NCBI GenBank assembly: GCA_020447005.1
Contig: JAGRDO010000006.1
Location: forward strand, 3,493-67,492
Source: Paracoccaceae bacterium
GTDB lineage: Bacteria; Pseudomonadota; Alphaproteobacteria; Rhodobacterales; Rhodobacteraceae
Direction of reading: 5' to 3'
DNA length: 64,000 nt
Numbering within the stretch: the stretch's first letter is position 1; each line of letters opens with the position of its first letter. The position numbers and the translations under genes are program-made. The notes beneath the pieces are model-generated. The model was not told where the DNA came from and made no database searches. It saw only the letters and a program-made list of their open reading frames with translations. Positions 1 through 6,636 of this stretch are shown one piece after another.

Positions 1-524
1 GCCCGCATTTCGGCGCGAAGCTGCGCGTCGAGGTTGGAAAGGGGTTCGTCCAGCAGGAAGGCCTCGGGTTCGCGCACGATGGCGCGGCCCAGCGCCACAC
101 GCTGCCGCTGGCCGCCCGAAAGCGCGCCCGGCTTGCGGTCAAGGTATTTTCCAAGGCCCAGAAGCTCGGCCGCCTGATCGACCTTGGCGGCGATCTCGGC
201 CGCAGGGGCGCCGCGCATGCGAAGCCCAAAGCCGATATTGGCCCGCACCGTCATCGTGGGATAAAGCGCGTAGGACTGGAAGACCACCGCCAGATTGCGG
301 TCGCGCGGCCGCAGGTCGGTTACGTCGCGGGCGCCAATCCGGATATGTCCGCCTGTCACTTCTTCCAAACCGGCGATCATCCGCAGGGTTGTCGACTTGC
401 CGCAACCGGACGGGCCAAGCAGGATCAGGAATTCGCCATCCGCAACTTCAAGATCGATTTCCTGAACACCGATGGCCCCGCCCGGATAGATGCGTGAAAC
501 CTTGTCGAGCGAAATTCCAGCCAC
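1..524 (-). CDS. Sugar-type ABC transporter ATP-binding protein (UgpC/MalK family), 3' end outside window
   Basis: Cytoplasmic ATPase of a carbohydrate or glycerol-phosphate-type ABC importer. Translation on the minus strand shows a Walker A (GPSGCGKST), a Q-loop ([13 protein letters not shown]), the signature [15 protein letters not shown] and Walker [16 protein letters not shown], all typical of the MalK/UgpC group. The reading frame meets a stop just upstream, so the only good start is a GTG at 524. The gene runs off the left edge, so the C-terminal TOBE regulatory domain cannot be seen. It is divergent from the DeoR gene at 723, which suggests that regulator controls it. The transported substrate cannot be told from this part. 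Confidence 0.88.
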   Translation of the reverse strand, partial: MAGISLDKVSRIYPGGAIGVQEIDLEVADGEFLILLGPSGCGKSTTLRMIAGLEEVTGGHIRIGARDVTDLRPRDRNLAVVFQSYALYPTMTVRANIGFGLRMRGAPAAEIAAKVDQAAELLGLGKYLDRKPGALSGGQRQRVALGRAIVREPEAFLLDEPLSNLDAQLRAEMR

Positions 525-610
525 CGCGCCTAGCCCCTATGCGATACACCTCTTTCACGCAGCCATCCGACTGCAATCGAAAGTTGTGCGATTCCTCCGA
601 TATCGGCAAT

Positions 611-634
611 TTAATGTTATTAGCATCACATTAA
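611..634. promoter_or_regulatory. Inverted repeat TTAATG-N12-CATTAA in AT-rich divergent promoter
   Basis: The gap 525-722 between the ABC gene and the DeoR gene becomes strongly AT-rich after about 600. It holds TTAATG at 611-616 and its inverse CATTAA at 629-634, plus extra AATGTT copies at 613 and 636. Possible operator; no protein is proven to bind. Confidence 0.35.
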
Positions 635-656
635 TAATGTTGTAAACACAAAATAA

Positions 657-674
657 ATGTTAGATAGTTAACAT
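657..674. promoter_or_regulatory. Operator-like palindrome ATGTTA-N6-TAACAT
   Basis: Perfect 6-bp arms (657-662 and 669-674) with a 6-bp spacer lie about 50 bp before the DeoR start. TGTTA/TAACA-type palindromes are plausible DeoR-family operators, so autoregulation by the adjacent regulator and control of the divergent ABC gene is the natural reading. This is inference from position and symmetry. Confidence 0.45.
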
Positions 675-722
675 AATTTTCGTGTTTGATTAGCTCAAAA
701 ACATCCTTGGAAGGAGCACGCC

Positions 723-1544
723 ATGGCTGGACGACCTTCGAGCAGCGCTATCCGATCTGGCAGCGTTGCCAGCGCCGACGCACGGCGCGAGGCCATCCTC
801 AGTGAATTGGGGGGAAGGGGGCGCGTCCACCTTGCATACATGGCCGAAAAACTGGGCGTCTCGGCGATGACCTTGCGCCGCGATCTCGACCAATTGGAAG
901 ATGAGGGGTTGCTGGAACGTATACGTGGCGGAGCGATCCCGACGCGGGGCACGGTCATTATCGATACGGTCGAACCCGAATTTCAGCGCCGCATCGACCG
1001 CGCGCGCGCCGACAAGGAATCCATCGCCGAAAAGGCGGCGTCACTTCTGGTGGATGTGCAGACCCTCGCACTCGACGTTGGCACGACGACACTGGCCCTG
1101 GCCAGGCGGTTGACCGACAGCCGCCAGACCAAGGTATTCACCAACAACCTGCGCATCGCCCAGGTGCTGGCGGATGCCGGGATCGAACTTTATCTTGCCG
1201 GTGGGCTTGTGCGCCCGATCGAGCAGGCGGTGGGAGGTCCCTCGGCGATCTCCCAGTTCGAAGCGCTCTGGTTCGATGTCGCGGTGATTGGGACGTCCGG
1301 GATCACCGCCGACGGGTTTTTCGATTATTCTTTCGAGGATTCGGCGATGAAGCGCGTCTACTTCAGCCGCGCCACCCGCCGGATCGTTCTGGCCGACAGC
1401 GCCAAGTTCAACCGCAAGTCTCTGGTCAGGATCAGTAGCCTCGAAAGCGCGACCGATCTTGTAACCGAAGCCGAGCCGCCCGAAGAAATCGCCGCCGCCC
1501 TCGCCAAGGCCGGCGTGAAGGTGCATATCGCCGCCCTGCCCTGA
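723..1544 (+). CDS. DeoR/GlpR-family transcriptional regulator
   Basis: Sugar-metabolism repressor of the DeoR family, 273 aa. Residues about 38-70 form the winged helix-turn-helix (GVSAMTLRRDLDQLEDEG), followed by the family's RIRGGAI wing. The C-terminal DeoRC sensor fold shows DVGTTTLALA, TNNLRIAQVLA, LAGGLVRP and VLADSAKFNRKSLV, which normally bind a phosphorylated sugar. The ATG at 723 has GGAAGGA about 8 bases upstream. It is divergent from the ABC ATPase gene at 1-524, with a palindrome at 657-674 between them. Its recognition helix (MTLRRD) differs from the ETIRRD of the two other DeoR proteins in this window, in keeping with the different operator-like sequence here. Confidence 0.93.
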   Translation: MAGRPSSSAIRSGSVASADARREAILSELGGRGRVHLAYMAEKLGVSAMTLRRDLDQLEDEGLLERIRGGAIPTRGTVIIDTVEPEFQRRIDRARADKESIAEKAASLLVDVQTLALDVGTTTLALARRLTDSRQTKVFTNNLRIAQVLADAGIELYLAGGLVRPIEQAVGGPSAISQFEALWFDVAVIGTSGITADGFFDYSFEDSAMKRVYFSRATRRIVLADSAKFNRKSLVRISSLESATDLVTEAEPPEEIAAALAKAGVKVHIAALP

Positions 1545-1546
1545 CC

Positions 1547-1562
1547 GGGCGCATATGCGCCC
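1547..1562. terminator. Palindrome GGGCGCATATGCGCCC between convergent genes
   Basis: A perfect 16-bp palindrome starts three bases after the DeoR stop codon, between that gene and the convergent ogt gene. It can fold into a GC-rich hairpin with an ATAT loop on either strand. No T-run follows, so termination is plausible but not certain. Confidence 0.45.
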
Positions 1563-1606
1563 CGCATTCGGGCCGCCGCACCGATTCTTCCTGACGATCG
1601 CGGCGC

Positions 1607-2104
1607 TCAGGGTTGTCCGTCTTGGCGTTCACCCGCTTCATGCCGCAACAGCAGCTCTTTCACCGGAAGGCCCCCGCCAAAGCCGGTAAGCGAACCGTTC
1701 TGCCCGATCACGCGATGACAGGGCAGAATGATCGGTATGGGATTGTTGCCATTCGCGGCCCCGACGGCACGGCAAGCCTTCGGGCGGCCCAGATCGGCGG
1801 CAACCCGGCCATAGCTGCGGGTTTCACCGAAGGGAATGCCATCAAGATAGCGCCAGACAGCGTTCTGAAACGCCGTGCCGCCCAAATGCAGGGGCAAATC
1901 GAAATCTTTCAGCTCGCCCGCGAAATAGGCGTCAAGCTGGCGCTTGACCTCGCGAAACGGGGCATCGCTTCGCTGCCAGTCCGGTTTCGGGCCAAAGGCC
2001 TTGTGGCCGGACGGAAAGCTCAGGTAATGCAGCGCGTCCCCGGTTCCCGCAAGCAGCAGGTCACCGATCGGGCTGTCGACAAATGTATATGCCAAACTGG
2101 TCAT
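1607..2104 (-). CDS. ogt: Methylated-DNA--protein-cysteine S-methyltransferase
   Basis: Suicide DNA-repair protein that moves alkyl groups from O6-alkylguanine to its own cysteine. At 165 aa it has the usual Ogt/MGMT size. The active-site motif PCHRVI puts the acceptor at Cys129; the DNA-binding part is seen in GTAFQNAVWRYLDGIPFGETRSYGRVA, given here only as the region 76-102, and the C-terminal SLTGFGGGLPVKELLLRHE motif is intact. Its start overlaps the stop of the adaA-like gene by 4 bp, so the two are translationally coupled and form a split version of the Ada adaptive response. Confidence 0.95.
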   Translation of the reverse strand: MTSLAYTFVDSPIGDLLLAGTGDALHYLSFPSGHKAFGPKPDWQRSDAPFREVKRQLDAYFAGELKDFDLPLHLGGTAFQNAVWRYLDGIPFGETRSYGRVAADLGRPKACRAVGAANGNNPIPIILPCHRVIGQNGSLTGFGGGLPVKELLLRHEAGERQDGQP

Positions 2105-2661
2105 TGTCTTGGCCTTCGGATGGAGGACGGCGGGCGGCCATAGAGCTTTACCATAGCGGCATTGAACCGCCGGACGCTGCCGAACCCCGCCCGAGACGCT
2201 ACTTCCGCAATCGGCAAGTCGGTTTCGTCCAGCATCCGCTTCGCCCGCCCGATGCGCAGGGTTTGGGCGGTCTGAACGGGTGAAGCGCCCACATGATCTG
2301 CGAACAGGCGTGACAGATGCCTTGCCCCGATGCCGAGACGTTCAGCCAGATCGCCGACCGTGCCGGTATCAAGGGCACCCGCCTCGATCAGTTTCAGTGC
2401 CCGTTCCACGGTGGTACGGGTGCCATTCCACGCGGCGCAAAAGGGTGCCGTTTCCGGCCGGCAGCGCAGGCAGGGGCGGTACCCAGCCCGTTCTGCCGCC
2501 GCCGCGGTCTGGTAATAGCTGACATTCCTGGTCAAGGGTTGCTTCACCGGGCAGACCGGCCGGCAATAAATGCCGGTCGTTCGCACGGCGGTAAAGAACT
2601 TGCCGTCGAAAGCAGGATCGCGCCGGAGCCGCGCCGCGTTGCAGGTCTCAAAGTTCAACAT
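2101..2661 (-). CDS. adaA: AdaA-type methylphosphotriester-responsive AraC regulator
   Basis: Protein of 186 aa combining an Ada zinc domain with an AraC HTH. The zinc/methyl-acceptor cysteines are visible as YCRPVCP (C33, C37) and PCLRC (C64, C67); C33 is the expected acceptor from methylphosphotriesters. Residues about 85-180 are a two-HTH AraC domain ending AEVASRAGFGSVRRFNAAM. It lacks the C-terminal methyltransferase of E. coli Ada, which is supplied by the overlapping ogt gene. Methylated AdaA would be expected to activate this small operon. It lies downstream of the BMC operon on the same strand, 121 bp after the last shell gene. Confidence 0.92.
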   Translation of the reverse strand: MLNFETCNAARLRRDPAFDGKFFTAVRTTGIYCRPVCPVKQPLTRNVSYYQTAAAAERAGYRPCLRCRPETAPFCAAWNGTRTTVERALKLIEAGALDTGTVGDLAERLGIGARHLSRLFADHVGASPVQTAQTLRIGRAKRMLDETDLPIAEVASRAGFGSVRRFNAAMVKLYGRPPSSIRRPRQ

Positions 2662-2782
2662 GGCGGAAACTTAGGTACCCGATCGGCGTTTTGCGAGGCC
2701 GGTCGAGTGATGGTGTCCGAAAACGACCAGGTTTCGCCGCCCGCCACGGCTTTTCGGCTGCCGCCCCGCGCGGGTCAGCGTT

Positions 2783-3412
2783 TCAGCCCCGGCGCCCGGC
2801 AATCGCCCCGAGTTTTTCGGTGATCGTGTCGCGGGCCAGTTTCATGTCGGCGAGGCTGCCGGATATGAACAGCCGCCCCGTCGCACCCATCATCTGGACA
2901 TCGTTGATGACAGCGTTCGGCGCGACCTTCTCAGCCTCATTGGCGGCGACGCAGGCGAAAAGCGCGGGCGCCATTTCATAAATCAGAAGCGCCGTGCCCG
3001 GCACCAGGATCGACGCGTCGCGCGAACGGTTCAGGATGATCGCATGCTGGTCCGACAGATCCTCGATGATGTCGTGATAAAGGATCTGCGGCTTCAGCTG
3101 GTCGCCCGGTTTCGCGCCGATCCCTTTCAGGATGGCGTCGCCTGCCGCCTGCAGGTCTTCCATCCGGTCGGAATGCAGTTCCAGCAAGCCGAACTGCCGC
3201 TCGGTGTAAAGGATCCCCGGCTCCATCTCGGGCGCCGATTTCAGCGCCAGGTCGGTGATCCGGTGGATGGCCAGCGCGGGCGCCACTTCGATGATCAGCG
3301 AATGCTGGCCGGCGAAGGGCGGATAGCCCCGCGCCCGCGTGGGCGAGGAAAGATAGGCCGCGAACTGAGGCTGAAGATCCTCGATCGGGAGATAAACGCG
3401 AAGCTCTGTCAT
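2783..3412 (-). CDS. BMC-T shell protein, CsoS1D/CcmP-like (second copy)
   Basis: Tandem BMC-domain trimeric shell protein, 209 aa. It begins TELRVYLPIEDLQPQFAAYL and carries the first BMC domain to about residue 100 (ERQFGLLELHSDRMEDL), then the second (INDVQMMGATGRLFISGS, NEAEKVAPNA). The opening motif and spacing are those of CsoS1D/CcmP-type proteins, whose trimers stack face to face and have a gated central pore. It is the last gene of the BMC operon, 36 bp after BMC-H. A related copy is at 4464-5078. The gated pore would be a candidate route for large cofactors or substrates, by family analogy. Confidence 0.9.
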   Translation of the reverse strand: MTELRVYLPIEDLQPQFAAYLSSPTRARGYPPFAGQHSLIIEVAPALAIHRITDLALKSAPEMEPGILYTERQFGLLELHSDRMEDLQAAGDAILKGIGAKPGDQLKPQILYHDIIEDLSDQHAIILNRSRDASILVPGTALLIYEMAPALFACVAANEAEKVAPNAVINDVQMMGATGRLFISGSLADMKLARDTITEKLGAIAGRRG

Positions 3413-3448
3413 GCCTCAGTCCTCGGTTTCTGCTGGGATTGAAGGGGC

Positions 3449-3730
3449 TCAGGCCTTCAGCGCCTCGAAATGCTTGGCCAGATCGGCATGAGGGCGCGGG
3501 ATCACATGCACCGCCGTCACTTCGCCGACCTGTGCAGCGGCTTCGGCGCCCGCCTCGGTCGCGGCCTTGACCGCGCCCACGTCGCCCCGCACGACGACCG
3601 AGACCAGCCCGCCGCCAACTTCGTTGCGCGCGACGATTTCCACATTCGCGGCCTTGACCATCGCGTCGGCGGCAGAAAGCGCCGGCACATAGCCCTTGGT
3701 TTCAATCATTCCGATTGCGAGATTTGCCAT
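3449..3730 (-). CDS. BMC-H hexameric shell protein
   Basis: Canonical 93-aa hexamer-forming microcompartment shell protein (PduA/EutM/CcmK type). Diagnostic motifs are [23 protein letters not shown] at the N-terminus (residues 6-28), [19 protein letters not shown] in the middle and a VIPRPH C-terminal strand. GAGGAG lies just upstream of the ATG at 3730. It is the only BMC-H in this window, so it should make up most of the shell facets. It follows BMC-P by 12 bp. Confidence 0.97.
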   Translation of the reverse strand: MANLAIGMIETKGYVPALSAADAMVKAANVEIVARNEVGGGLVSVVVRGDVGAVKAATEAGAEAAAQVGEVTAVHVIPRPHADLAKHFEALKA

Positions 3731-3742
3731 TTCGTTGCTCCT

Positions 3743-4012
3743 CTATTTCCGTTTCCGGGCCGGTGTTCCGGCGGTTTCTTCGTCAATGGATCCGATGATC
3801 AGCGCGTCGATTGGCGCCGCCTTTCCGGTGAACCAGGCGGCGGCGACCGAGCCCTGGGTGATCAGCACCGCTTCACCATCGGCGCAGCCAAGCGGGTCGA
3901 AGGCGATCAGCTTGGCTCCGGTCTCGGTCTCAACTTCCAAAAGTGCCCCGGCCGGCAATGTGCCGATATGGCGGGATGACCAGAGCCTGCCGCTGACGCG
4001 TGCGCGTATCAT
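3743..4012 (-). CDS. BMC-P vertex protein (EutN/CcmL family)
   Basis: Pentameric protein that caps the vertices of a closed icosahedral shell. The 89-aa product begins MIRARVSGRLWSSRHI and has the EutN/CcmL OB-fold features LLEVETETG, DPLGCADGEAVLITQGSVAA and PIDALIIGSID. I chose the ATG at 4012 over longer in-frame starts because the protein then matches the family length and its start overlaps the upstream stop by 4 bp. Presence of BMC-P implies a sealed shell rather than an open sheet. Confidence 0.95.
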   Translation of the reverse strand: MIRARVSGRLWSSRHIGTLPAGALLEVETETGAKLIAFDPLGCADGEAVLITQGSVAAAWFTGKAAPIDALIIGSIDEETAGTPARKRK

Positions 4013-4467
4013 GTCGGTGTCCTTTCGATCCTGATGCCCCTGCGCCGCGCTTCGTCGGTGGCCAACGGGGTCAGCCGCGTGGCCCTGGCGACACGCAGCC
4101 GGGTTTCGCCTTCGGCCAGCGCGGCGATGTCGCGTTCCGTGACCAGCGGCTTGTTCAGGGCAGGCACCGGCGCAGGATGCGTTGTCACAATCTTTGCGGG
4201 TTGGGGCCGGGGCTCCGCGCAGGTCGGCATGATCGGGGCCGAAGCTGTCTGGGCCGCCGGATCGGGAGCAAAGCGCAGCCGGCCTTCGCACAGCGCTGCC
4301 GCAAAGCCGGGATCGGCTGCACGGTTCAGCACCGATTGCGCAAAGCGCGTCAGATCCTCGATCGTGCCGACCCGCACGGATTCGATCTGCCCGCCTGCCA
4401 GTTCGGCGCGCAGGCCGGAGATTTCCTCGGCCAGAATCTCGCGGATCAGGGTCCGGATATCGGTCAT
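4009..4467 (-). CDS. BMC-associated protein: encapsulation-like N-terminal helix plus EutQ-like C-terminal motif
   Basis: A 152-aa protein with no enzyme signature. Residues 1-23 (TDIRTLIREILAEEISGL) form an amphipathic helix that closely resembles the C-terminal tail of the neighbouring aldehyde dehydrogenase. Residues about 75-105 are a Pro/Ala-rich linker. The last 45 residues (LVTERDIAALAEGETRLRV... RLTPLATDEARRRGIRI) follow the N-terminal pattern of EutQ (ITxxDI...G...V...TPxAxExAxxxGF). It overlaps both neighbouring shell genes by 4 bp. A scaffold or cargo adaptor role is inferred, not shown. Confidence 0.75.
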   Translation of the reverse strand: MTDIRTLIREILAEEISGLRAELAGGQIESVRVGTIEDLTRFAQSVLNRAADPGFAAALCEGRLRFAPDPAAQTASAPIMPTCAEPRPQPAKIVTTHPAPVPALNKPLVTERDIAALAEGETRLRVARATRLTPLATDEARRRGIRIERTPT

Positions 4468-5078
4468 CCCGTGGCCCCTGCCTCGCGCAGCGCGCGTTCG
4501 GCGGCATCGCGGGCATTGCGCACGTCGGCTTCGGATCCGGCCAGATAAAGCCGCCCGTTGGCGCCGATCATCCGCATATCGATGACCTTGATGTCGGCCT
4601 CTTTTTCGGCCTCGTTACAGGCGAGGATGGCATAGGCCGCGGGCTGACATTCCAGAAGATAAACGCTTTCGCCGCCCAGAACCATCGAACCGGTCTTGTT
4701 GCGGTTCATCAGGAAGGCGTGCTGATCGTCAAGCCGCGTGACGATCTTCGAGGCCATGATTTTCGGCCGCTCGGCCTCGTCCCGGCGCTTGCCCATCGCC
4801 GCCAGAACCGCCGCGGCGCCCGCCTGCACCTCGGCCGTGGAATAGGCGTGGAACTGAAGTGTGCCGAATTGGCGTTCGACCACCAGAAACCCGGCCCGCA
4901 CCTCGGCGCTTTTCAATGCGATGTCGGTCAGCGCCTCGATATCAAGGCCCGGCGCGATCTCGATGATCTGGGCGGCCATGCGCGCGCGCGGCAATGTTCC
5001 GCGCATCCAGGTGGCGGTATAGGCCAGCGTCTGGGGCTGCAACTGGTCGATGAAGATGAAGGCGCGCAGGTCGGTCAC
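4464..5078 (-). CDS. BMC-T shell protein, CsoS1D/CcmP-like (first copy)
   Basis: Tandem BMC-domain shell protein of 204 aa beginning TDLRAFIFIDQLQPQTLAYT, the typical CsoS1D-like opening. The first domain has VERQFGTLQFHAYSTAEVQAG region motifs around residues 65-85; the second has LECQPAAYAILACNEAEK and MIGANGRLYLAGSEADV. It overlaps the aldehyde dehydrogenase stop by 4 bp. With the copy at 2783-3412 the locus has two different double-stacking-type BMC-T proteins but only one BMC-H, so facets may hold two kinds of gated pore, either as homotrimers or mixed. Confidence 0.9.
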   Translation of the reverse strand: MTDLRAFIFIDQLQPQTLAYTATWMRGTLPRARMAAQIIEIAPGLDIEALTDIALKSAEVRAGFLVVERQFGTLQFHAYSTAEVQAGAAAVLAAMGKRRDEAERPKIMASKIVTRLDDQHAFLMNRNKTGSMVLGGESVYLLECQPAAYAILACNEAEKEADIKVIDMRMIGANGRLYLAGSEADVRNARDAAERALREAGATG

Positions 5079-6634
5079 GTCGAGCCTCGTGTCAGTTGCT
5101 GAAGTTCCTGAAGGATGAGCTGGCGCAAGAGGTCGCGGTCCATGCCGCCCGCCTCGTGCTGCGCCGGGCGTGCCGGCTGCGGCGGATAAGACGGAGGCGC
5201 GTCAGGGCCGTCGAACGGCGCGCGCACGGCGGACATGTCGGGCATCGCCACCGCAGAGTCGGCGTTCCACGCCAGCCGGGTCCAGTGGACCAGATGCTGT
5301 GGACCGACATTCTCACCCACCGATGAACGCCCGAAATATCCGGTTCCGATCATGAATGACGGCGCAAGATGGGTGGCGAACCCGGCCGCGCCTTGCGAAC
5401 AGGGCGCATTGACAACCACCCGGTAAACCGAAAGGGCAGCGGCGAAATCCATCGCCTTCTGGGGGTCTTCCCCGTGGAAGGCTGCCGAATGGCCCGCGCC
5501 CGTCATGCGCAGGATCATCTGCGCCATTCCCGTCGCGCGGCGGAAACTGTCGGCAGTGGCCCAGGCCAGTACGGGAGAAAGCTTTTCGCGCGTCAGCGGC
5601 TCGTCCAGCCCGACCTGTCCCAGGGGCGCGACCAATACCCTGTTCGACGCCACAATGCGAAAACCGGACTGTTCGGCGATCCATGCGGCGGATTTTCCAA
5701 TGGCCTTGGTGTTCAGGTGTCCGCCCGGGAAAAGCCATTCGCGCAGCTTGGCGACTTCGGCTTCGGAACAGACATGGGCGCCGGCAGCGCGCAGCGCACG
5801 CTCCAGCCGGCTGCGGTCCGCGTCGAGCGAGATCAGCACGCTTTCATTGGTGCACAGCACCGAATTGTCAAAGGCCTTGCTGTCGACGATACGCCGCGCC
5901 GCCAGCGTCTGGTCGGCGTCGGGGTCGACATAGACCGGCGCATTGCCGGGACCTACCCCGATTGCCGGATTGCCCGACGAATAGGCCGCGCGCACCATCG
6001 GCCCGCCACCCGTGGCCATGATGACCTGCACCCTGGGCGAGGCCATCAGCGCCTGAACCAACGGGATCGTGGGTTCTTCGACGCACTGGATCAGCCCGGC
6101 GGGCGCGCCCGCCGCCACCGCCGCCGCGTCCAGACGTTTGGCCGCGTCAAAGCAGCACCCCTTCGCATAGGGATGGGGGCTGAAGATGATCGCGTTGCGG
6201 CTGAGGACCGCCAAAATCGTCTTGTAATAAAGCGTCGAGACGGGGTTTGTCGCTGGCGTCAGCGCAAAGATCACGCCGGCCGGTTTCGGGATCTCGACCA
6301 TCTTGCGCGCCGCATCGACGCGCGGGCTGACAAGATCCGTATCCTCGTAAAAATCGACCAGCGGATGCGCCGACATCTCGTTCTTCTGACGCTTGTGCTC
6401 GACCACGCCCATGCCGGTTTCGCGTACCGCCCATTCGGCATAGGTCTGCGCGCCCTGATGCGCGGCCTCGGCGACGGCACGGGCGATTTTCATCACGCTC
6501 GCGCGGTCATAGCGCGCGTAGCTTTGCGCTGCCCAACCGGCACGGTCGATCTTCATCCGTGCCGCCGCCTCGGCCGGATCGGCCATGACAAGGCGCGGGG
6601 CACATTCGGCGTTTTGCAGAAGCGAGCCGCCCAT
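5075..6634 (-). CDS. CoA-acylating-type aldehyde dehydrogenase with C-terminal encapsulation peptide
   Basis: 519-aa NAD-dependent aldehyde dehydrogenase of the PduP/EutE group, expected to convert an aldehyde plus CoA to acyl-CoA within the shell. Visible motifs are VIFALTPATNPVSTLYYKT (119-138), the nucleotide-binding MATGGGPMVRAAYSSGNP and GVGPGNAPVYVD, and catalytic Cys261 in FDNSVLCTNESVL. After a Pro-rich linker (about 470-495) the last 24 residues (MDRDLLRQLILQELQQL) are an amphipathic helix typical of BMC cargo-targeting peptides. It follows the aminotransferase-like gene by 2 bp and overlaps BMC-T by 4 bp. The substrate aldehyde is inferred to come from the upstream phospholyase. Confidence 0.93.
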   Translation of the reverse strand: MGGSLLQNAECAPRLVMADPAEAAARMKIDRAGWAAQSYARYDRASVMKIARAVAEAAHQGAQTYAEWAVRETGMGVVEHKRQKNEMSAHPLVDFYEDTDLVSPRVDAARKMVEIPKPAGVIFALTPATNPVSTLYYKTILAVLSRNAIIFSPHPYAKGCCFDAAKRLDAAAVAAGAPAGLIQCVEEPTIPLVQALMASPRVQVIMATGGGPMVRAAYSSGNPAIGVGPGNAPVYVDPDADQTLAARRIVDSKAFDNSVLCTNESVLISLDADRSRLERALRAAGAHVCSEAEVAKLREWLFPGGHLNTKAIGKSAAWIAEQSGFRIVASNRVLVAPLGQVGLDEPLTREKLSPVLAWATADSFRRATGMAQMILRMTGAGHSAAFHGEDPQKAMDFAAALSVYRVVVNAPCSQGAAGFATHLAPSFMIGTGYFGRSSVGENVGPQHLVHWTRLAWNADSAVAMPDMSAVRAPFDGPDAPPSYPPQPARPAQHEAGGMDRDLLRQLILQELQQLTRGST

Positions 6635-6636
6635 GA

